Shown here piece by piece: positions 12,685-23,921 of a stretch of DNA of 64,000 bases. Origin of the DNA: Halichoerus grypus. Lineage: Eukaryota > Chordata > Mammalia > Carnivora > Phocidae. The notes under the pieces were generated by a model. It saw nothing but the letters and a program-made list of their open reading frames with translations. It made no database searches and was not told the origin of the DNA. The stretch covers positions 101,757,283 to 101,821,282 of the forward strand of contig NC_135723.1 in assembly GCF_964656455.1 (NCBI RefSeq), given 5' to 3'. Within the stretch, counting starts at the first letter, position 1. Every line of letters begins with the position of its first letter. A program made the position numbers and the translations under genes.

Positions 12685-14310
12685 AGGGTTTAAATCTTAT
12701 TATAAAATAAAACTGAGCTGAGTTATGGGCCCTGATTATGGTACTTAATTGATCTTGTTCAGATAAAATAAAACATTACAAAGATATGAGGAGAAATGTC
12801 TCTTGGTTATGGAATCTGTTCTAGTTGTTCTACTCAACATTATGTGTTTCCTTCCATGAAATGTTCTTTTTAAGTTAAAATTAATTACATGTTCACAACA
12901 CTTGCTTTATAGAGAGCAATTGCATGTAACATAAGCTGCATATTAAAACGTACATAATTTAGCTTTGGATTTTTTCCACACAAGTATATTGTCAAATGGT
13001 CCCAGATCCAATTATATAATTCTTTCTAATGTTAAATATGGAGTGTTCTTCAGAATTATCTGACTTAAAATATGTTAACTATAAGACTATTATGGTAGTG
13101 GAATCTATATATTTAATGTCTATTAAAGCAAGTCCTTGAAAGTGCTCTGATCTCTCTGGCTGTGTCTTCACAGCTGGGAATTGCCAAGGATGGGTCCCCT
13201 GTTCTACAGGCCACTGTAGATTTTCTACGCTGTGTATCTACCGTGGTTTAGGTAAGGTACAGAGCCAGGAAACTGACAGTGTGTCTTTATAGCCAAAACA
13301 AATCGCAGGCTCCCACCTGTCACACTTGGCTTTTTTCCTCCTTTAGCACATCACATAACTACCTGTTGGGTAGGATTTTAGGAGCAGGCACCATGCCCAG
13401 CTGCTTCCTTCTGTCTTCTCCCGCTCGCTGGGCCCGGCGTTCTCCCCTTCTTTCCACACGCAGGGGGCCACCAGGACATGGCCACACAGGAAGTTTTTCC
13501 TGATGAAAGAAATTTTTATCTGATTTAGCTGGCACAAAACCACTTGCCAGGAAGGAATCAGAGGTGTTTGAATATGGAAAAGCTGAAGTCCATTGGCCAG
13601 AAAGGAGTATCTGTAATGAATGTTCAGAAAAAATCAAGTTTATTAAAGATAAGACAATATTATATTATTATACACATTGTGCTTTGAATCCTGCAAGTCC
13701 ATTCATTGCAGGAGGTGCTCGAGGAAGTGGTGAGAATGGTAAATTTCTTTCAGGTTTATACCCTTAATCATCAGTTAATGGAACAGTTAAAGGGGAATAA
13801 AACAAGTATAGAGATTTATGGCCAAGTCAGAGAAGTTAATTGAAGACATTTACTGAACTGCTACATCAGATAAGAGCTTCTTGGTGTTAGAGTCTCAGAG
13901 GTCTAAATTATAGGTCCCTCGGTAGCTCACAAAATTGTTCTTCCTGACTTTGTGAGCAGACATCTGAACATACCAGGGTGAGGATGAGCTCATTACAGCT
14001 CATATCTTTCAAGAAGTTTCAGAGACTCCAGTCATATTGGTCATGTGGATTGAGCAGATAGCAAATGGGAATTGTACTCCTTTCAGTACTGAGTTGCCCA
14101 GCGTTCAAAATAGAATCATGTATTTTAAAGAATTGCAGTGCTCTTGAGTAGAAATTGAGTTATAACTTCAGAAGAGATTTGCAAATTTTTTGAATATGAA
14201 TCAAGCAAGAACGAGCAAGCAGCGCATGCTGCTCAAGAAGGCCCGAGAATGAGGAGCTCCAGTGTCCAAGACCAGGGAGGATGGACATCCCAGCCCAAGG
14301 TGGGGTGGGG

Positions 14311-14335
14311 GGAGAGAGAGAGAGAGAGAGAGAGA
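14311..14335. repeat. (GA)n microsatellite
   Basis: About 12 perfect GA units follow a G-rich run. Confidence 0.95.
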
Positions 14336-15012
14336 ATCTCCCATCCTCTGCCTTTTTGTTCTATTCTGGTCCCACGCACATTGGTGAGAACAGATCTCTT
14401 TACTCAGTCTACTGAATGCTAATCTCCTCCAGAAACAGCCTCACAACACACCCAGAAATAATGTTTAACCAGTTCTCTGGGCATCCCTTAGACAGGTCAA
14501 GTTGGCACATAAAATTAACTGTCGCACGTGGTATGTCCTGACTTGTGAGTGATGTAGACCCGCTCTGTGCAATGCTGTAGCCACCAGCCTGGGCAGAGCT
14601 GGACATCCTCGGGCTCACTAAGTCAGTTCCCACCGGCCCCATGCTTCCCCGATTCCAGTATACTGTCCTCTCCTCTCCCACTCTCCTTCCTTGAGGATTT
14701 ATATTTTTAAAAAGGTTTCTTTATTGCTGTTATAGAGGCATATGGGAGTGGAGCAATATTAGGTACATGTGTTCATTTTGCTATCTTTATCCAGAAATAT
14801 GGATTGATTTTTATGGTCCTGATTAATTATTCATTTCTGAATTAATACCAGATGATACTTTACCATTGTTATGAACAAAAATGTTTATGTTGCTTGCATT
14901 CTTATGATATTTTAATCATATGCTTTAGTATTTAAAAAAATAAAAACTCAATACTTACACTTTAGGTCTTGTTATACATAATGGTTTGGGAAAGTTTTAT
15001 TTAAATTGATCT

Positions 15013-15117
15013 GTGTTCACTTTGGGAGCACACACACCAATGTGGGAATGATACAGAGAAGATTAGCATGGCTCCTGCACAAGGATGACATGCAAATTTG
15101 TGGAGTGTTCCACATTT
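15013..15117 (+). pseudogene. U6 snRNA retropseudogene
   Basis: The sequence follows U6 snRNA from its 5' GTG..CACTT..GGAGCACA start through the invariant GATACAGAGAAGATTAGCAT block (perfect) to TTCCACATTT. It has several substitutions, mostly transitions, including one in the ACACGCAAATT segment. A ragged A-rich tail (AAAAATACATAAATAAATAAA) follows directly, which indicates L1-mediated retroposition. No TATA box or proximal sequence element is visible at the usual upstream spacing, so it is probably not transcribed. Confidence 0.93.
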
Positions 15118-15139
15118 AAAAATACATAAATAAATAAAT

Positions 15140-16600
15140 TGGATCTCCTAAAGGAACAGCTACCGGCAGGAGGTGTAGAAGAAATGGAGGATTGAGGAAG
15201 AAATGGATTTATGATTGTGTTTCTCAGAACCTTTGAGGATATTGCCCTTAATAATGCTGAATTCGATTCAGGAACCAGGAGAACCTAATTATAATATAAA
15301 CGTTCCCTTAAGTGGAAATACATAGATTTTAGTGTAAATTCTTCACAGATGGTGAATTGTTTGGCAGTAAGTAATAAAAGTGTAAAAAACAGTCATTTAA
15401 ACAAGTTAGGGGTTTTATTTTTCTTTGATAGCAGTAGTAGGGAGGCCAGTGCTGGTACGGCAGTTCTCTGGTGTCATTAGAGATCTCTGGGCTCTAGTAT
15501 CTTTAGCATACGGCTCCCACAATAAGGAAGCCTCATGATCACAGGTTGGCTACTGCAGCTCCAGTCATCACATCTGCATTCCAGGAGAGAAGAAGGGGTT
15601 AAGGGCAAGGGGAGTCTACTACTCAAGTCCTAACCTTATAAGGTGCTTTCCTAGAAGCCATACTCTTATCAGCTTTTGCTTCCCTTATTGGCCTGAACTT
15701 ACTCACTTGGTCATCCCTGTCCACAAGGAAGTGTGAGAAATGCGTCTCCTCTGGGATCGCTGCCACCTCCTGTGAGTGATCGGTGCTCTGTCAGTATGGC
15801 AGAGGGGAGAATGGATACTGCATATGATGTGACTGCCTATGAGGACAGTGGCAAAACAAGAACTGAGCTGTTTACAAAACCCTGGCTGGATCCTACCTGT
15901 GTGGAGAGGGCCATCCACTCCGGGGAGCCAGCGGGCCAGGGGAGGGCCCTGTCAGGGTGTGCTGCTTCTCCTCCTGCGTGGGGGTCTCTGGCTCCTGTTG
16001 TCTCCCTGTGTGGATTCATAAGACAGGAGGTTGTCTTAGGAGTTTCTGTGGCCTTTCCCCAGCAGGCCGCGACCCAGGGCTTCACCCCTCCCATTATGGA
16101 ACTGTGATTATGACAGAACGTGCGGAGGCCATCTCTGGGACTTCGCGCTGTCCTGTCACAGGAACGGAATGACAACATCTGGTATCTTCACATGTGTTTT
16201 GATGATGCAGTCAGTACGGTGTCCCCGGCGCCCCCCTGCCTTTCTCACGCAGTTTCCATCACTCCTGCTTAATGGCCCTGCACTCATCTTCCAGTGGATG
16301 CTTCCTGTCTGTTCAGTTCTGCTCCTTATAGATGTTTACTATGTTTACAATTTCTTGATTTTGTTAGAAACAATACGGTCTTTGCACATACAGTTTCTTT
16401 CTACATTTAGAGCATTTTTTCTATAAAAAGAACTACCAGTGTTCTGGGGTCCAGAAGTATTAATACCGTATGAGTCTTTAGCTTACCGCCTCAGGCTCTG
16501 TATGCAATGTTCAGAGGCCACTCTGTACTCCTGTCAGCGATGGTTGATACCATTTCTGATTATTTGATGGAGTGAAAGTTCACCTTGTTTTTAATTTGCA
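15140..16600 (+). other. Intron, mostly unassigned
   Basis: 15410-15730 resembles an old interspersed repeat of the type at 12010-12420. The remainder has no recognised feature. Overlapping open frames on both strands at 15703-16178 are unsupported. Confidence 0.45.
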
Positions 16601-17340
16601 TTTTTTGAGAACTTTGTAAACATTTTTCACATCTGTACTAGTTGTATTACGTCCTGTGAATTGCCGGTTCATGTCCTCTGCTCTCGTGCATTTCAGTGTT
16701 TTATTGCTTTTCTTACTGCTATGATTTCTATGAACTTTTTTCTTAGAAATTTTTTTGTGATAAAATGTACACACTATAAAATTTACCATCTTAACTATTT
16801 TTAAGTGAACAATTAAGGGGCATGAAGTAGATTCACACTGTTGTGCACCCATCAGCACCCTCATGTCCAGAACTCTTCATCTTCCCAAACTGAAACTGTC
16901 CCCATGAAACACGCATCCCCGTCCCCTCCCCCAGCCCCTGGCACCCACCCCTCTACTTTCTGGGTCTGTGAATCTGACCACTCCAGGGACCTCCTGAATG
17001 GGCATCACACAGGATTTGTCCTTCTGTGACTGACATATTTCTTCTCATGATGCTCAGGTTCATCCATGTCGTAGCAGGTGTCAGGATGTCCTTTTTAGGG
17101 CTGAGTAAGATCCCGGTGTATGCATGTCCTGTGTTTTGTTTATTCTGTGAGCTCTTGCAGATAATGGGAAGCTTTTGTCAGCACCAGATTATGTTTTTCT
17201 CAGTTGATTTTTTTCCTTGCTTTTGTAGGCTATGTTTTTTGAACATCTATAACTTTAAATTTTTATGTAGTAAATCTATTTTCCTTTGATGTCTATACTC
17301 AATCTTCATCCATTTGGGGTTATTTGGTACATAATTTGAC
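16600..17340 (-). repeat. Old L1 3'-UTR fragment, antisense
   Basis: Characteristic L1 3'-UTR phrases in antisense orientation, including the stretch on 'ttgtgcacccatcag' near 16845 and the C-rich tract at 16917-16955. No coding potential. Confidence 0.6.
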
Positions 17341-17640
17341 ACAGATTTTAAACCCAGGAGAGATCCGGGGAGCCAGGGTTAATCTACTCCCTGCTGGTGC
17401 TATCTTCCTGGAGGCTCACCTTTTGCTCCAGACCATGTAGGAAGCTCCTACCTGGTAGGCAGGAAGCACTCCTTGACTTATGTGACCTATGCTCATGCTC
17501 TTCCGACATTTTAAACCTTTCTCTCCCCCTTCTATGCAGTTTAAATGCCCCCCTTATTTTTTTTTTTAATAAACTTAACTTATTATTAAGGTGCTTAGAT
17601 TCCTGTTAAAGGTGAAAAAAAAGTGTAGATCTCTTTAGTT

Positions 17641-18070
17641 AATGTATGTTATTTCTGCTGGTCTGAATAACATTTATTGATAGTTAAAGCTGAATTTCTT
17701 GAATACATGCTATGTGCCCAGGCTCCCTGCCTTCCAAGTGTTTACATGTATTAACTCATTTATTTCATTCTACCAACAACCTTGAGGTGTAGGTAGTTAG
17801 TTATTAGCCCCAATTTTTAGACTGATAGGAGGTTCCTTAAGAGAGGGACATTGTAGCCAATACTGTTGGACATCTGCAGCCATTGATCATGTGCTTTAAA
17901 TGAAATAAACACTAACATTTATAGTGTTAGGTGTGTGCTGCACACTTTACAGGTATTAACAAATTTACTCTCCGCCGTTCAGGGTAATAAGCACGTTAAC
18001 ATAAGTAATATATTGTTGAGTGACTTTTAGATCCCTTATTTACAACCTGCTTTTGCATATGACTTCATTA
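17641..18070. repeat. MIR-like fragments
   Basis: Two stretches, about 17690-17850 and 17910-18000, carry MIR-style words (for example 'tatgtgcccagg', 'tttacatgtattaactca' and 'tttacaggtattaac'). They are old and degraded, so limits are approximate. Confidence 0.55.
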
Positions 18071-18479
18071 TTTCTCTCCTGTGTTTTAAGATTGCTTTCT
18101 CTCTCCCATCCAGGGAATATATTGCTTCTAATTACAGTGATTAAAACTTTCTTGTGGCACCGTGTTTGAGCTTGGTGCCACTTGCTGTGCAGGCGTCTGA
18201 ACCAAAGCATGCAGCTGGTGGGTCTCTAGGTTTGTTCGTTTGATGAGGTAATACAAAAGCACAGCATTCAAAAGGTGCGGAAGGATTTCCAGTGCAAAGT
18301 ATGTTTCCTTCTCCCCTCTGTTCTGGTTCCCAGACCCTCCTCCAAGAGGAAACCACCTTTATCAGTTCTTAACCAGCTAATTGTTTCTCTTTCCAGAGGT
18401 AATTGTGTACAGGCATATGGATTATACATAAACTCTTGTTTTATACACATGGTAACAAAGTATATACCTTGTACACCTT

Positions 18480-18960
18480 GTTTCTTTTTTATTCAAGAAA
18501 ATAAAAATGTTGTGACAAACATGTAATGTGAAATTTACCCCCCCGACCGTTTGTAAATGCGTAGTTCAGTCGTGTTCTCTGTTCACATTGCTGTGAAGCG
18601 GAACTCTAGTCCATGTCCGCTTTTGCCGAGCAGCCTCCATGCCTGGCGGGCAGCTCCCCGTTTCCCTCCCCACACTGTTTTCTAAAAAGTTTTTGTTAAA
18701 AATCACTGACACCAAAGAACAGTTGAGCATGTGTACGACTTGGAGACGCCTTTCTCTCATGTAGCAGCTTCTCATAGATTGTTTCCTGGGGGCACAGAGA
18801 GAGCTCGTTCTTCCCAATTGCTGTGGAGTGTTCTACTCTCTGGACGCCGCATCATTTACCTAATCGCTCCCTTCAAGATGGCATTTAGGTTTCTCATCTT
18901 CTCATACGACCAGGGCTGACGTTCGCCCTCTCTGGAGCATCTTGCTTTAGATGGCTGTCT
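18480..18960. repeat. Possible old L1 fragment
   Basis: The sequence has the texture of an L1 3' UTR (insertion-prone AT/GC mosaic, 'ttgttaaaaatcactgac'). Assignment is weak. Confidence 0.3.
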
Positions 18961-19069
18961 TGCCTACAGAATGTAACTTGATTTTCTTTCATGGTCTTAG
19001 CTGAGAGACATTTTTTCTTTTTAGTAGGTGAGTTTCTCACTTGTGTTTGCTAAAGATTTTAGTAAAAAT

Positions 19070-19180
19070 AACTCACTTTCATTGAGCCCATTCCGTGTGC
19101 CAGCTGCTGCTGCACACAGTTTACTTAGACTCCATCCGTCTTTCCAGCTCTGTGAGGTAGGTACTAATTCCGGACAGAGA
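19070..19180. repeat. MIR fragment
   Basis: MIR-like core with 'cattgagcccattccgtgtg' and 'ctctgtgaggtaggtact'. The Can-SINE at 19197 inserted just downstream of it. Confidence 0.65.
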
Positions 19181-19196
19181 GAGAAAATCACTTTCC

Positions 19197-19408
19197 TTTT
19201 TTTTTTTTTAATATTTATTTATTTATATTAGAGAGTGTGCACACAAGCAGGGGGAGGGGCAGAAGGAGAGGGAGAGAATCTCAAGCAGGCTGCGACTCCC
19301 TGCTGAGCGCAGAGCCTGATGCAGGGCTCGATCTCACCACCCTGAGATCATGACCTGAGCAGAAATCCAGAGTTGGCCGCGTAAATGACTGAGCCACCCA
19401 GGCGCCCC
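19197..19408 (-). mobile_element. Can-SINE
   Basis: Antisense copy with a 15-bp duplication, AGAAAATCACTTTCC, at 19182-19196 and 19409-19423. Confidence 0.96.
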
Positions 19409-19618
19409 AGAAAATCACTTTCCAAGCACAGTAAAATTGAAGGCTAGGATTTAACCCAACTACTGGGACTTCAGAACCCTCATGTGAACTCCGCTGGTCT
19501 GGCCTGCAGCTACGTGACAGACATGCTTGCTCTTTGATGAGCTATTTTACACTCTGTTATGCTTTCTCTGTTTAATGTGTTTTATTTATGTGTTTATTTT
19601 TTAAGACTCCGGCTTGGT

Positions 19619-19832
19619 GGGGCGCCCGGGTGGCTCAGTCAGTAAAGTGTCTGCCTTTTGCTCAGGTCATGATCCCAGAGTCCCGGGATCGAGTCCCGCA
19701 TCGGGCTCCCTGCTCGGTGGGGAGTCTGCTTCTCCCTCTCCCTACCAGCTCGTGCTCTCTCTTACTATCTCTGTCACTGTCTCTGTCTCTGTCTCTCTCA
19801 ACTAAATAAATAAAATGTTAAAAAAAAAAAAA
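19619..19832 (+). mobile_element. Can-SINE, sense to the gene
   Basis: The sense copy begins GGGGCGCCCGGGTGGCTCAG, runs through a CT-rich tract and ends in an A-rich tail. It is flanked by CTC(C/T)GGCTTGGT. Confidence 0.95.
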
Positions 19833-19915
19833 CAACCTCTGGCTTGGTTTTCTCTTTGCTTTGTAGTGAGTGTGTATTCTTTCTAATAATTTGGTATTTT
19901 TTTAAAACATTTTTT

Positions 19916-20099
19916 TAAAATATTTTATTTATTTATTTGACAGAGAGACAGCGAGAGGGAACACAAGCAGGGGGAGTGGGAGAGGGAGAAGCAGGCTTCC
20001 CGCTGAGCAGGAGCCCGATGCGGGGCTCAATTCCAGGACCCTGGGATCATGACCTGAGCCGAAGGCAGACGTTTAACGACTGAGCCACCCAGGCGCCCC
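19916..20099 (-). mobile_element. Can-SINE
   Basis: Antisense copy flanked by TAAAACATTTTTT at 19903-19915 and 20100-20112. Confidence 0.95.
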
Positions 20100-20789
20100 T
20101 AAAACATTTTTTAGTGTAACTATGATTGTATATATTTACGTGGTATTTGTTTAGGGGTGATTAACTATTTCCTACTGTGATTAGTGAGCAAGTTGGTACA
20201 TTTCCACATTTTCTTACCTCCTCTTCCTTCCTTCTACCTCCTGCTTTTGATTGGTTGTTACTGAACTTGTTCTCATATCAACATTTATAACATGATGTGT
20301 ACTAATGTGATCAGTCTAGAACAATGTGTTTGCTTCCATGATAAGATGATATCACTGTTTTTATATTCTCTCCTTTTCTTTTATACCTCTCAGCTTGATA
20401 TTATTTCTGCTGTTTTAATTTGTAACATTTGCATTCTGTTGTATAAACCCCAGAAAAGACCAGTCTTTAGTTCTACATCCTACATGGATTAATTGCTCAC
20501 TGTAAGTCTTTGGCTGTACTTTGTGCATTCTTCTTGTTTGGCTGAACTTTATCTTCTGGTAGAGTTAATTCACTTCTTCAAGTTCTTTTATGTTTAAAGA
20601 TAATTTTGTTTTTGTAACATGCTTGATTGGCAGTGTGACCATATGTAGAGTTCTTGGGTCACACCTTCCTGCTCAGAAGGCTATATATATGGCCCCATGT
20701 GTCCCAGTGTTAAGTGAAGCTCTGCCCCTTCCCCGGGGCCAGCTGTGCTTTTCCCACTTGAAAGGTTTCAAAGTGTGTGCAAACTGCTG

Positions 20790-21170
20790 AAACAAAGTAC
20801 CACAGGCTGGGTGTCTTCAACAACAGGCATTTGTGTTCTCACAGTTCCGGAGGCTGTAGGTGCAAGATCCCCGTGCTGTCAGGGTTGTTTGTGGTGAGGG
20901 CTCTCTTCCTGGCTGGCAGGTGGCCACCTTCTCGCCGTGTGCGCACGTGGCCTTTCCTCTGCGTTGACGTGTAGGGACGGAGAGAGCTCTCGGGTGTCTC
21001 TTCCTTTTCTCATGAAGGCATTCATGATAGCGAATTAGGGCCCTACTCTTATGGCCTTGTTTAACCGTGATCACCTCCGTAGAGGCCCCATCTCCAAATA
21101 CAGTCACTTTGGGGGTTGGGCTTCAACATACGAATTTTGGGGACACAGTTCGGTCTATAATGAAGGGTCA
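20790..21170. repeat. Ancient mammalian interspersed repeat (family not assigned)
   Basis: A familiar mammalian repeat containing 'aaagtaccacaggctggg', 'ccccatctccaaatacagtc' and 'cgaattttggggacaca'. I recognise it as repetitive but cannot name the family safely. The region 21171-22230 after it shows nothing I can assign. Confidence 0.6.
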
Positions 21171-22230
21171 TGTGCACTTTTTTGTTGTTGTTGTTTTTTG
21201 CCAAAAGGCCCAGAGAATTTTTATTTATTCTTTTTTTTTCTTTTTGCAGCATTAAATGTGATGTATGTCCGTATTTATTGACATGGAAAAATGTTCACAA
21301 CATACTGCTGAATGACAAAAAGCAGGTTTATTTATTCTTTTTATCTTTCTATAATCCTCCTATTTGATAATGATGATTTTAAAATGGATATTTGAGTTTT
21401 TCAAGCTGTTCTTGGTCTTGATTTGTATCTGCTTTGTTTTTATATCTTCCTGGGCATGCGTGTTTTGCCTGCTGTTTGTTTTTCCTGTTTTCTCTCTCTC
21501 CCCTCTTGTTTTCTTTTAGTATTTACATATGGTGTCTGGCTGGTTTCTGTGCGTACTTTCCTCACCTCCGAACTCTGGGGGAGTTCTTCCTGGACTGTGT
21601 GCTGAGCTCAGGCTGGGCTGGGGGCTGGGCGGAGTCTGGGTGAAGCTGCCTCTCACCTGCACTTTCCTGCCTTGTAGCTGACGACGAGGATGTTTCCTCT
21701 GACCTTGCCTCATGCGCTCTGAGGGCAGGTGGGGCTTGGGAGGCGTCTCCAGCTCTTCTGCTCAAACTGACATTCTGGTTCCAAGCCAGGGCTGACTCAT
21801 GCTTTTGCTCTTCTGTGGAGAGCTCTATTCTTTGCCTGGGATCCAGAGTCACTGGTGTTCCCTCTTGGTGTTTGTCTTCACGTGTCTTGGTTGAGTTTTT
21901 ACTGCACTTGGCAGTTTGCTGCAGGTCTTTTCAGTTTCAGGGTATTTTAGATATTATGTTCTTGAAGAAAGAATTTCCTTTTCTGTAACTTGTTCTTGTT
22001 TTGGGGTGGTTAATAAGAGCAGAAATGTTTTGAGAGGTCTTTGCCATCTTAAAGCTTTTAAGACCCACACCAGATTTCTTTAATTAATCACTGTAAATAT
22101 ACTCTATCTGTAAAATTAGGGAACGGTACAGCATCCTAATTAACATGCTTTTAGGTTAATTTTTTCCTGGCTCTGATTTAATTACAGGAAATTTGGGTGA
22201 AGGCTAAATATAGTGAATGTTTTCTTACAG

Positions 22231-22326
22231 ACAGAGCCTCCACTGAATACGCCAGAAAATAGAGAATATCTTGCAGAAATTATGTTTGAATCATTTAATG
22301 TACCAGGACTCTACATTGCGGTTCAG
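22231..22326 (+). CDS. ACTR3B: ACTR3B internal exon, residues ~113-144
   Basis: This is a 32-codon phase-0 exon between TTCTTACAG and GTAAAA, starting [18 protein letters not shown] and ending LYIAVQ. The motif TEPPLN.P.NRE is the actin-family hallmark of subdomain 1, and the segment '[15 protein letters not shown]' is the conserved helix and strand preceding the second half of the nucleotide cleft. Leu in 'REYLAE' matches ACTR3B (ACTR3 has Thr). The sequence is fully open and conserved. The open frame continues about 270 nt past the donor, but that part shows no actin similarity and is intron. Confidence 0.96.
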
Positions 22327-23206
22327 GTAAAAACAAAGTTATTTTTACAATTCCCAACAGACCTTAGCTGTCCAGCGGTGGGAGAAACGGTGATTCCAGA
22401 GGCTCTCCATGGGATGATGGTGCGCTATGTTCTTCCCTTTCCCACTTCCTCAGCTCACACCCCAACCCCACTCAGGTTTGAGCTCAAACACTGTAGAGAA
22501 CGTGTTCTGTGGTTTAGTTTTTACATTTACACTGTTGATATAGGATTTATCTGGCTGTTTTTACATGCATTAAAATCCAACGTATTTCTCTTTGGGTGAC
22601 AAGATCGGGAAGTAGGTGTGGTTCTTTTTTTGACTTCTTTCACTCCTGATCATAATAGAGGAAAGATACTATAGAGTCTGTTAAAAAATAAAAAAATACT
22701 TTTAGAGGGTCCCCCCTATGGATTTTGGGCTCCTGTGGTTCCATGAACTTACAGAACTTCCTTTGAAGCTACTTGTTCATAGCGTGGGGATTTTTGTTGG
22801 TTTTGCTGGTTATTTGTCTGCCATCCTATATAAAGGAATTGGCTGAAATTTTGGGAATAATGAGATAGGTGTTTCCCAAAATATTTTCTGCATCAAACTA
22901 GTCCCTTTTAAGGAAAAGGAGGAGGAGTTGCATAGGAAAATCATTTGGGAGATCCTGCGCGCTGTAGCCTGCACGTGGTGATTCACAGTGAGTAGCAGAG
23001 TAAAGGCCCTGAGAACGCCTGCATTGAAGAAATCTGTTCATTCCAGCACTTCCGAATTTATTTAACCAGAAGTCTCCTCTTCCCCAGGTTATTTACATCC
23101 CATGGAGTAGGGAAGTACTTTAGAAAACACTGAACCACAGCCAGTGTGTCAAGGTTGCTTGGAGAAGTTTTTATATGAGAACAGATTCTCAGGCTTCATC
23201 TCAGAC
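22327..23206 (+). other. ACTR3B intron, unassigned part
   Basis: No gene or clear repeat is visible. The exon 22231-22326 reads on into an open frame to 22599, but that part has no actin similarity. Confidence 0.6.
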
Positions 23207-23405
23207 CAAGGCTTTCCAACCTCAGTGCTTCGGAATGTGTAGTTCTGCGTGGTAGGGGCTGACCTGTGTGTTGCAGGATGTTTAGCTTTCTGGCCTCTAC
23301 CCACTAGAAGAAGCACTACCACCAGCCTCCCCTTCTCCAAATGCGACAATCCAAAATGGTTCGAGACGTTGCAAAGATCCCCTGGCTGAGCACCACTGCC
23401 CTGGT
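23207..23405. mobile_element. Non-autonomous DNA transposon remnant (hAT-type)
   Basis: It begins near 'tttccaacctcagtgc', contains 'gcaggatgtttagc' and 'ggcctctacccactag', and ends near 'ctgagcaccactg', a degraded inverted-terminal pattern. A second copy of the family is at 53903-54119. Class assignment comes from memory of the family. Confidence 0.6.
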
Positions 23406-23813
23406 CCTACCAGATTAGAGTTTGTGGGCGTGAGGCCTACTAATCTGTTTTTTAAAAAACTCCACAAGTGATCTTACCGCAGCCCATCTGTGGACCCACA
23501 CTGGGAATTAGTGGCTTAGAAATTAAAATCCTCTTACTCCATAGTGAAGTTTCTTTCCCATGGGCTTTCCTTTGTAAACGTTTGATTTACTTTATCGAAA
23601 ACTTGACCCATCCAGTTTAAGTATACTAAATTTGTGTGTTGTGCAATTTGGAATTTGAATTTTGGAGCGGCGGGGGGAGGATGGAGGATAGGGAAGGTTG
23701 AGAGTTACTTGGAGTAACTAAGGAAGAGCTTGTCAGTGAGCCTGAGAACAAGCAGGCAGAAGACTTGAGAAACATTTCCCTGTGTGCTAACGGTTTCTGC
23801 GTCCTTTATCCAG

Positions 23814-23921
23814 GCAGTGCTGGCCTTAGCTGCATCCTGGACATCTCGGCAAGTTGGGGAACGCACGTTAACAGGGATCGTCATTGACAGCGGGGATGGG
23901 GTCACTCACGCTATCCCAGTG
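23814..23921 (+). CDS. ACTR3B: ACTR3B internal exon, residues ~145-180 (phosphate-2 loop)
   Basis: This is a 36-codon phase-0 exon between TATCCAG and GTAAGC, starting [15 protein letters not shown] and ending THAIPV. It carries the second phosphate-binding loop of the actin fold (DSGDGVTH), which contacts the ATP phosphates and divalent cation. Ile in 'LTGIVIDSG' matches ACTR3B (Thr in ACTR3). One oddity is Ala just after the GVTH motif, where both human paralogues have Val as I recall them; a single C/T change explains it. Nothing else suggests loss of function. Confidence 0.96.

Larger units (their letters stand above)
11873..15012 (+). other. Intron, mostly unassigned
   Basis: First part of a 10.4-kb ACTR3B intron. 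12010-12420 looks like an old interspersed repeat I cannot name. 14311-14335 is a (GA)n run. 14415-14527 resembles the end of the same ancient repeat seen at 47260-47745 (shared phrase 'cacataaaattaac'). The rest shows nothing I can support. Confidence 0.5.
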
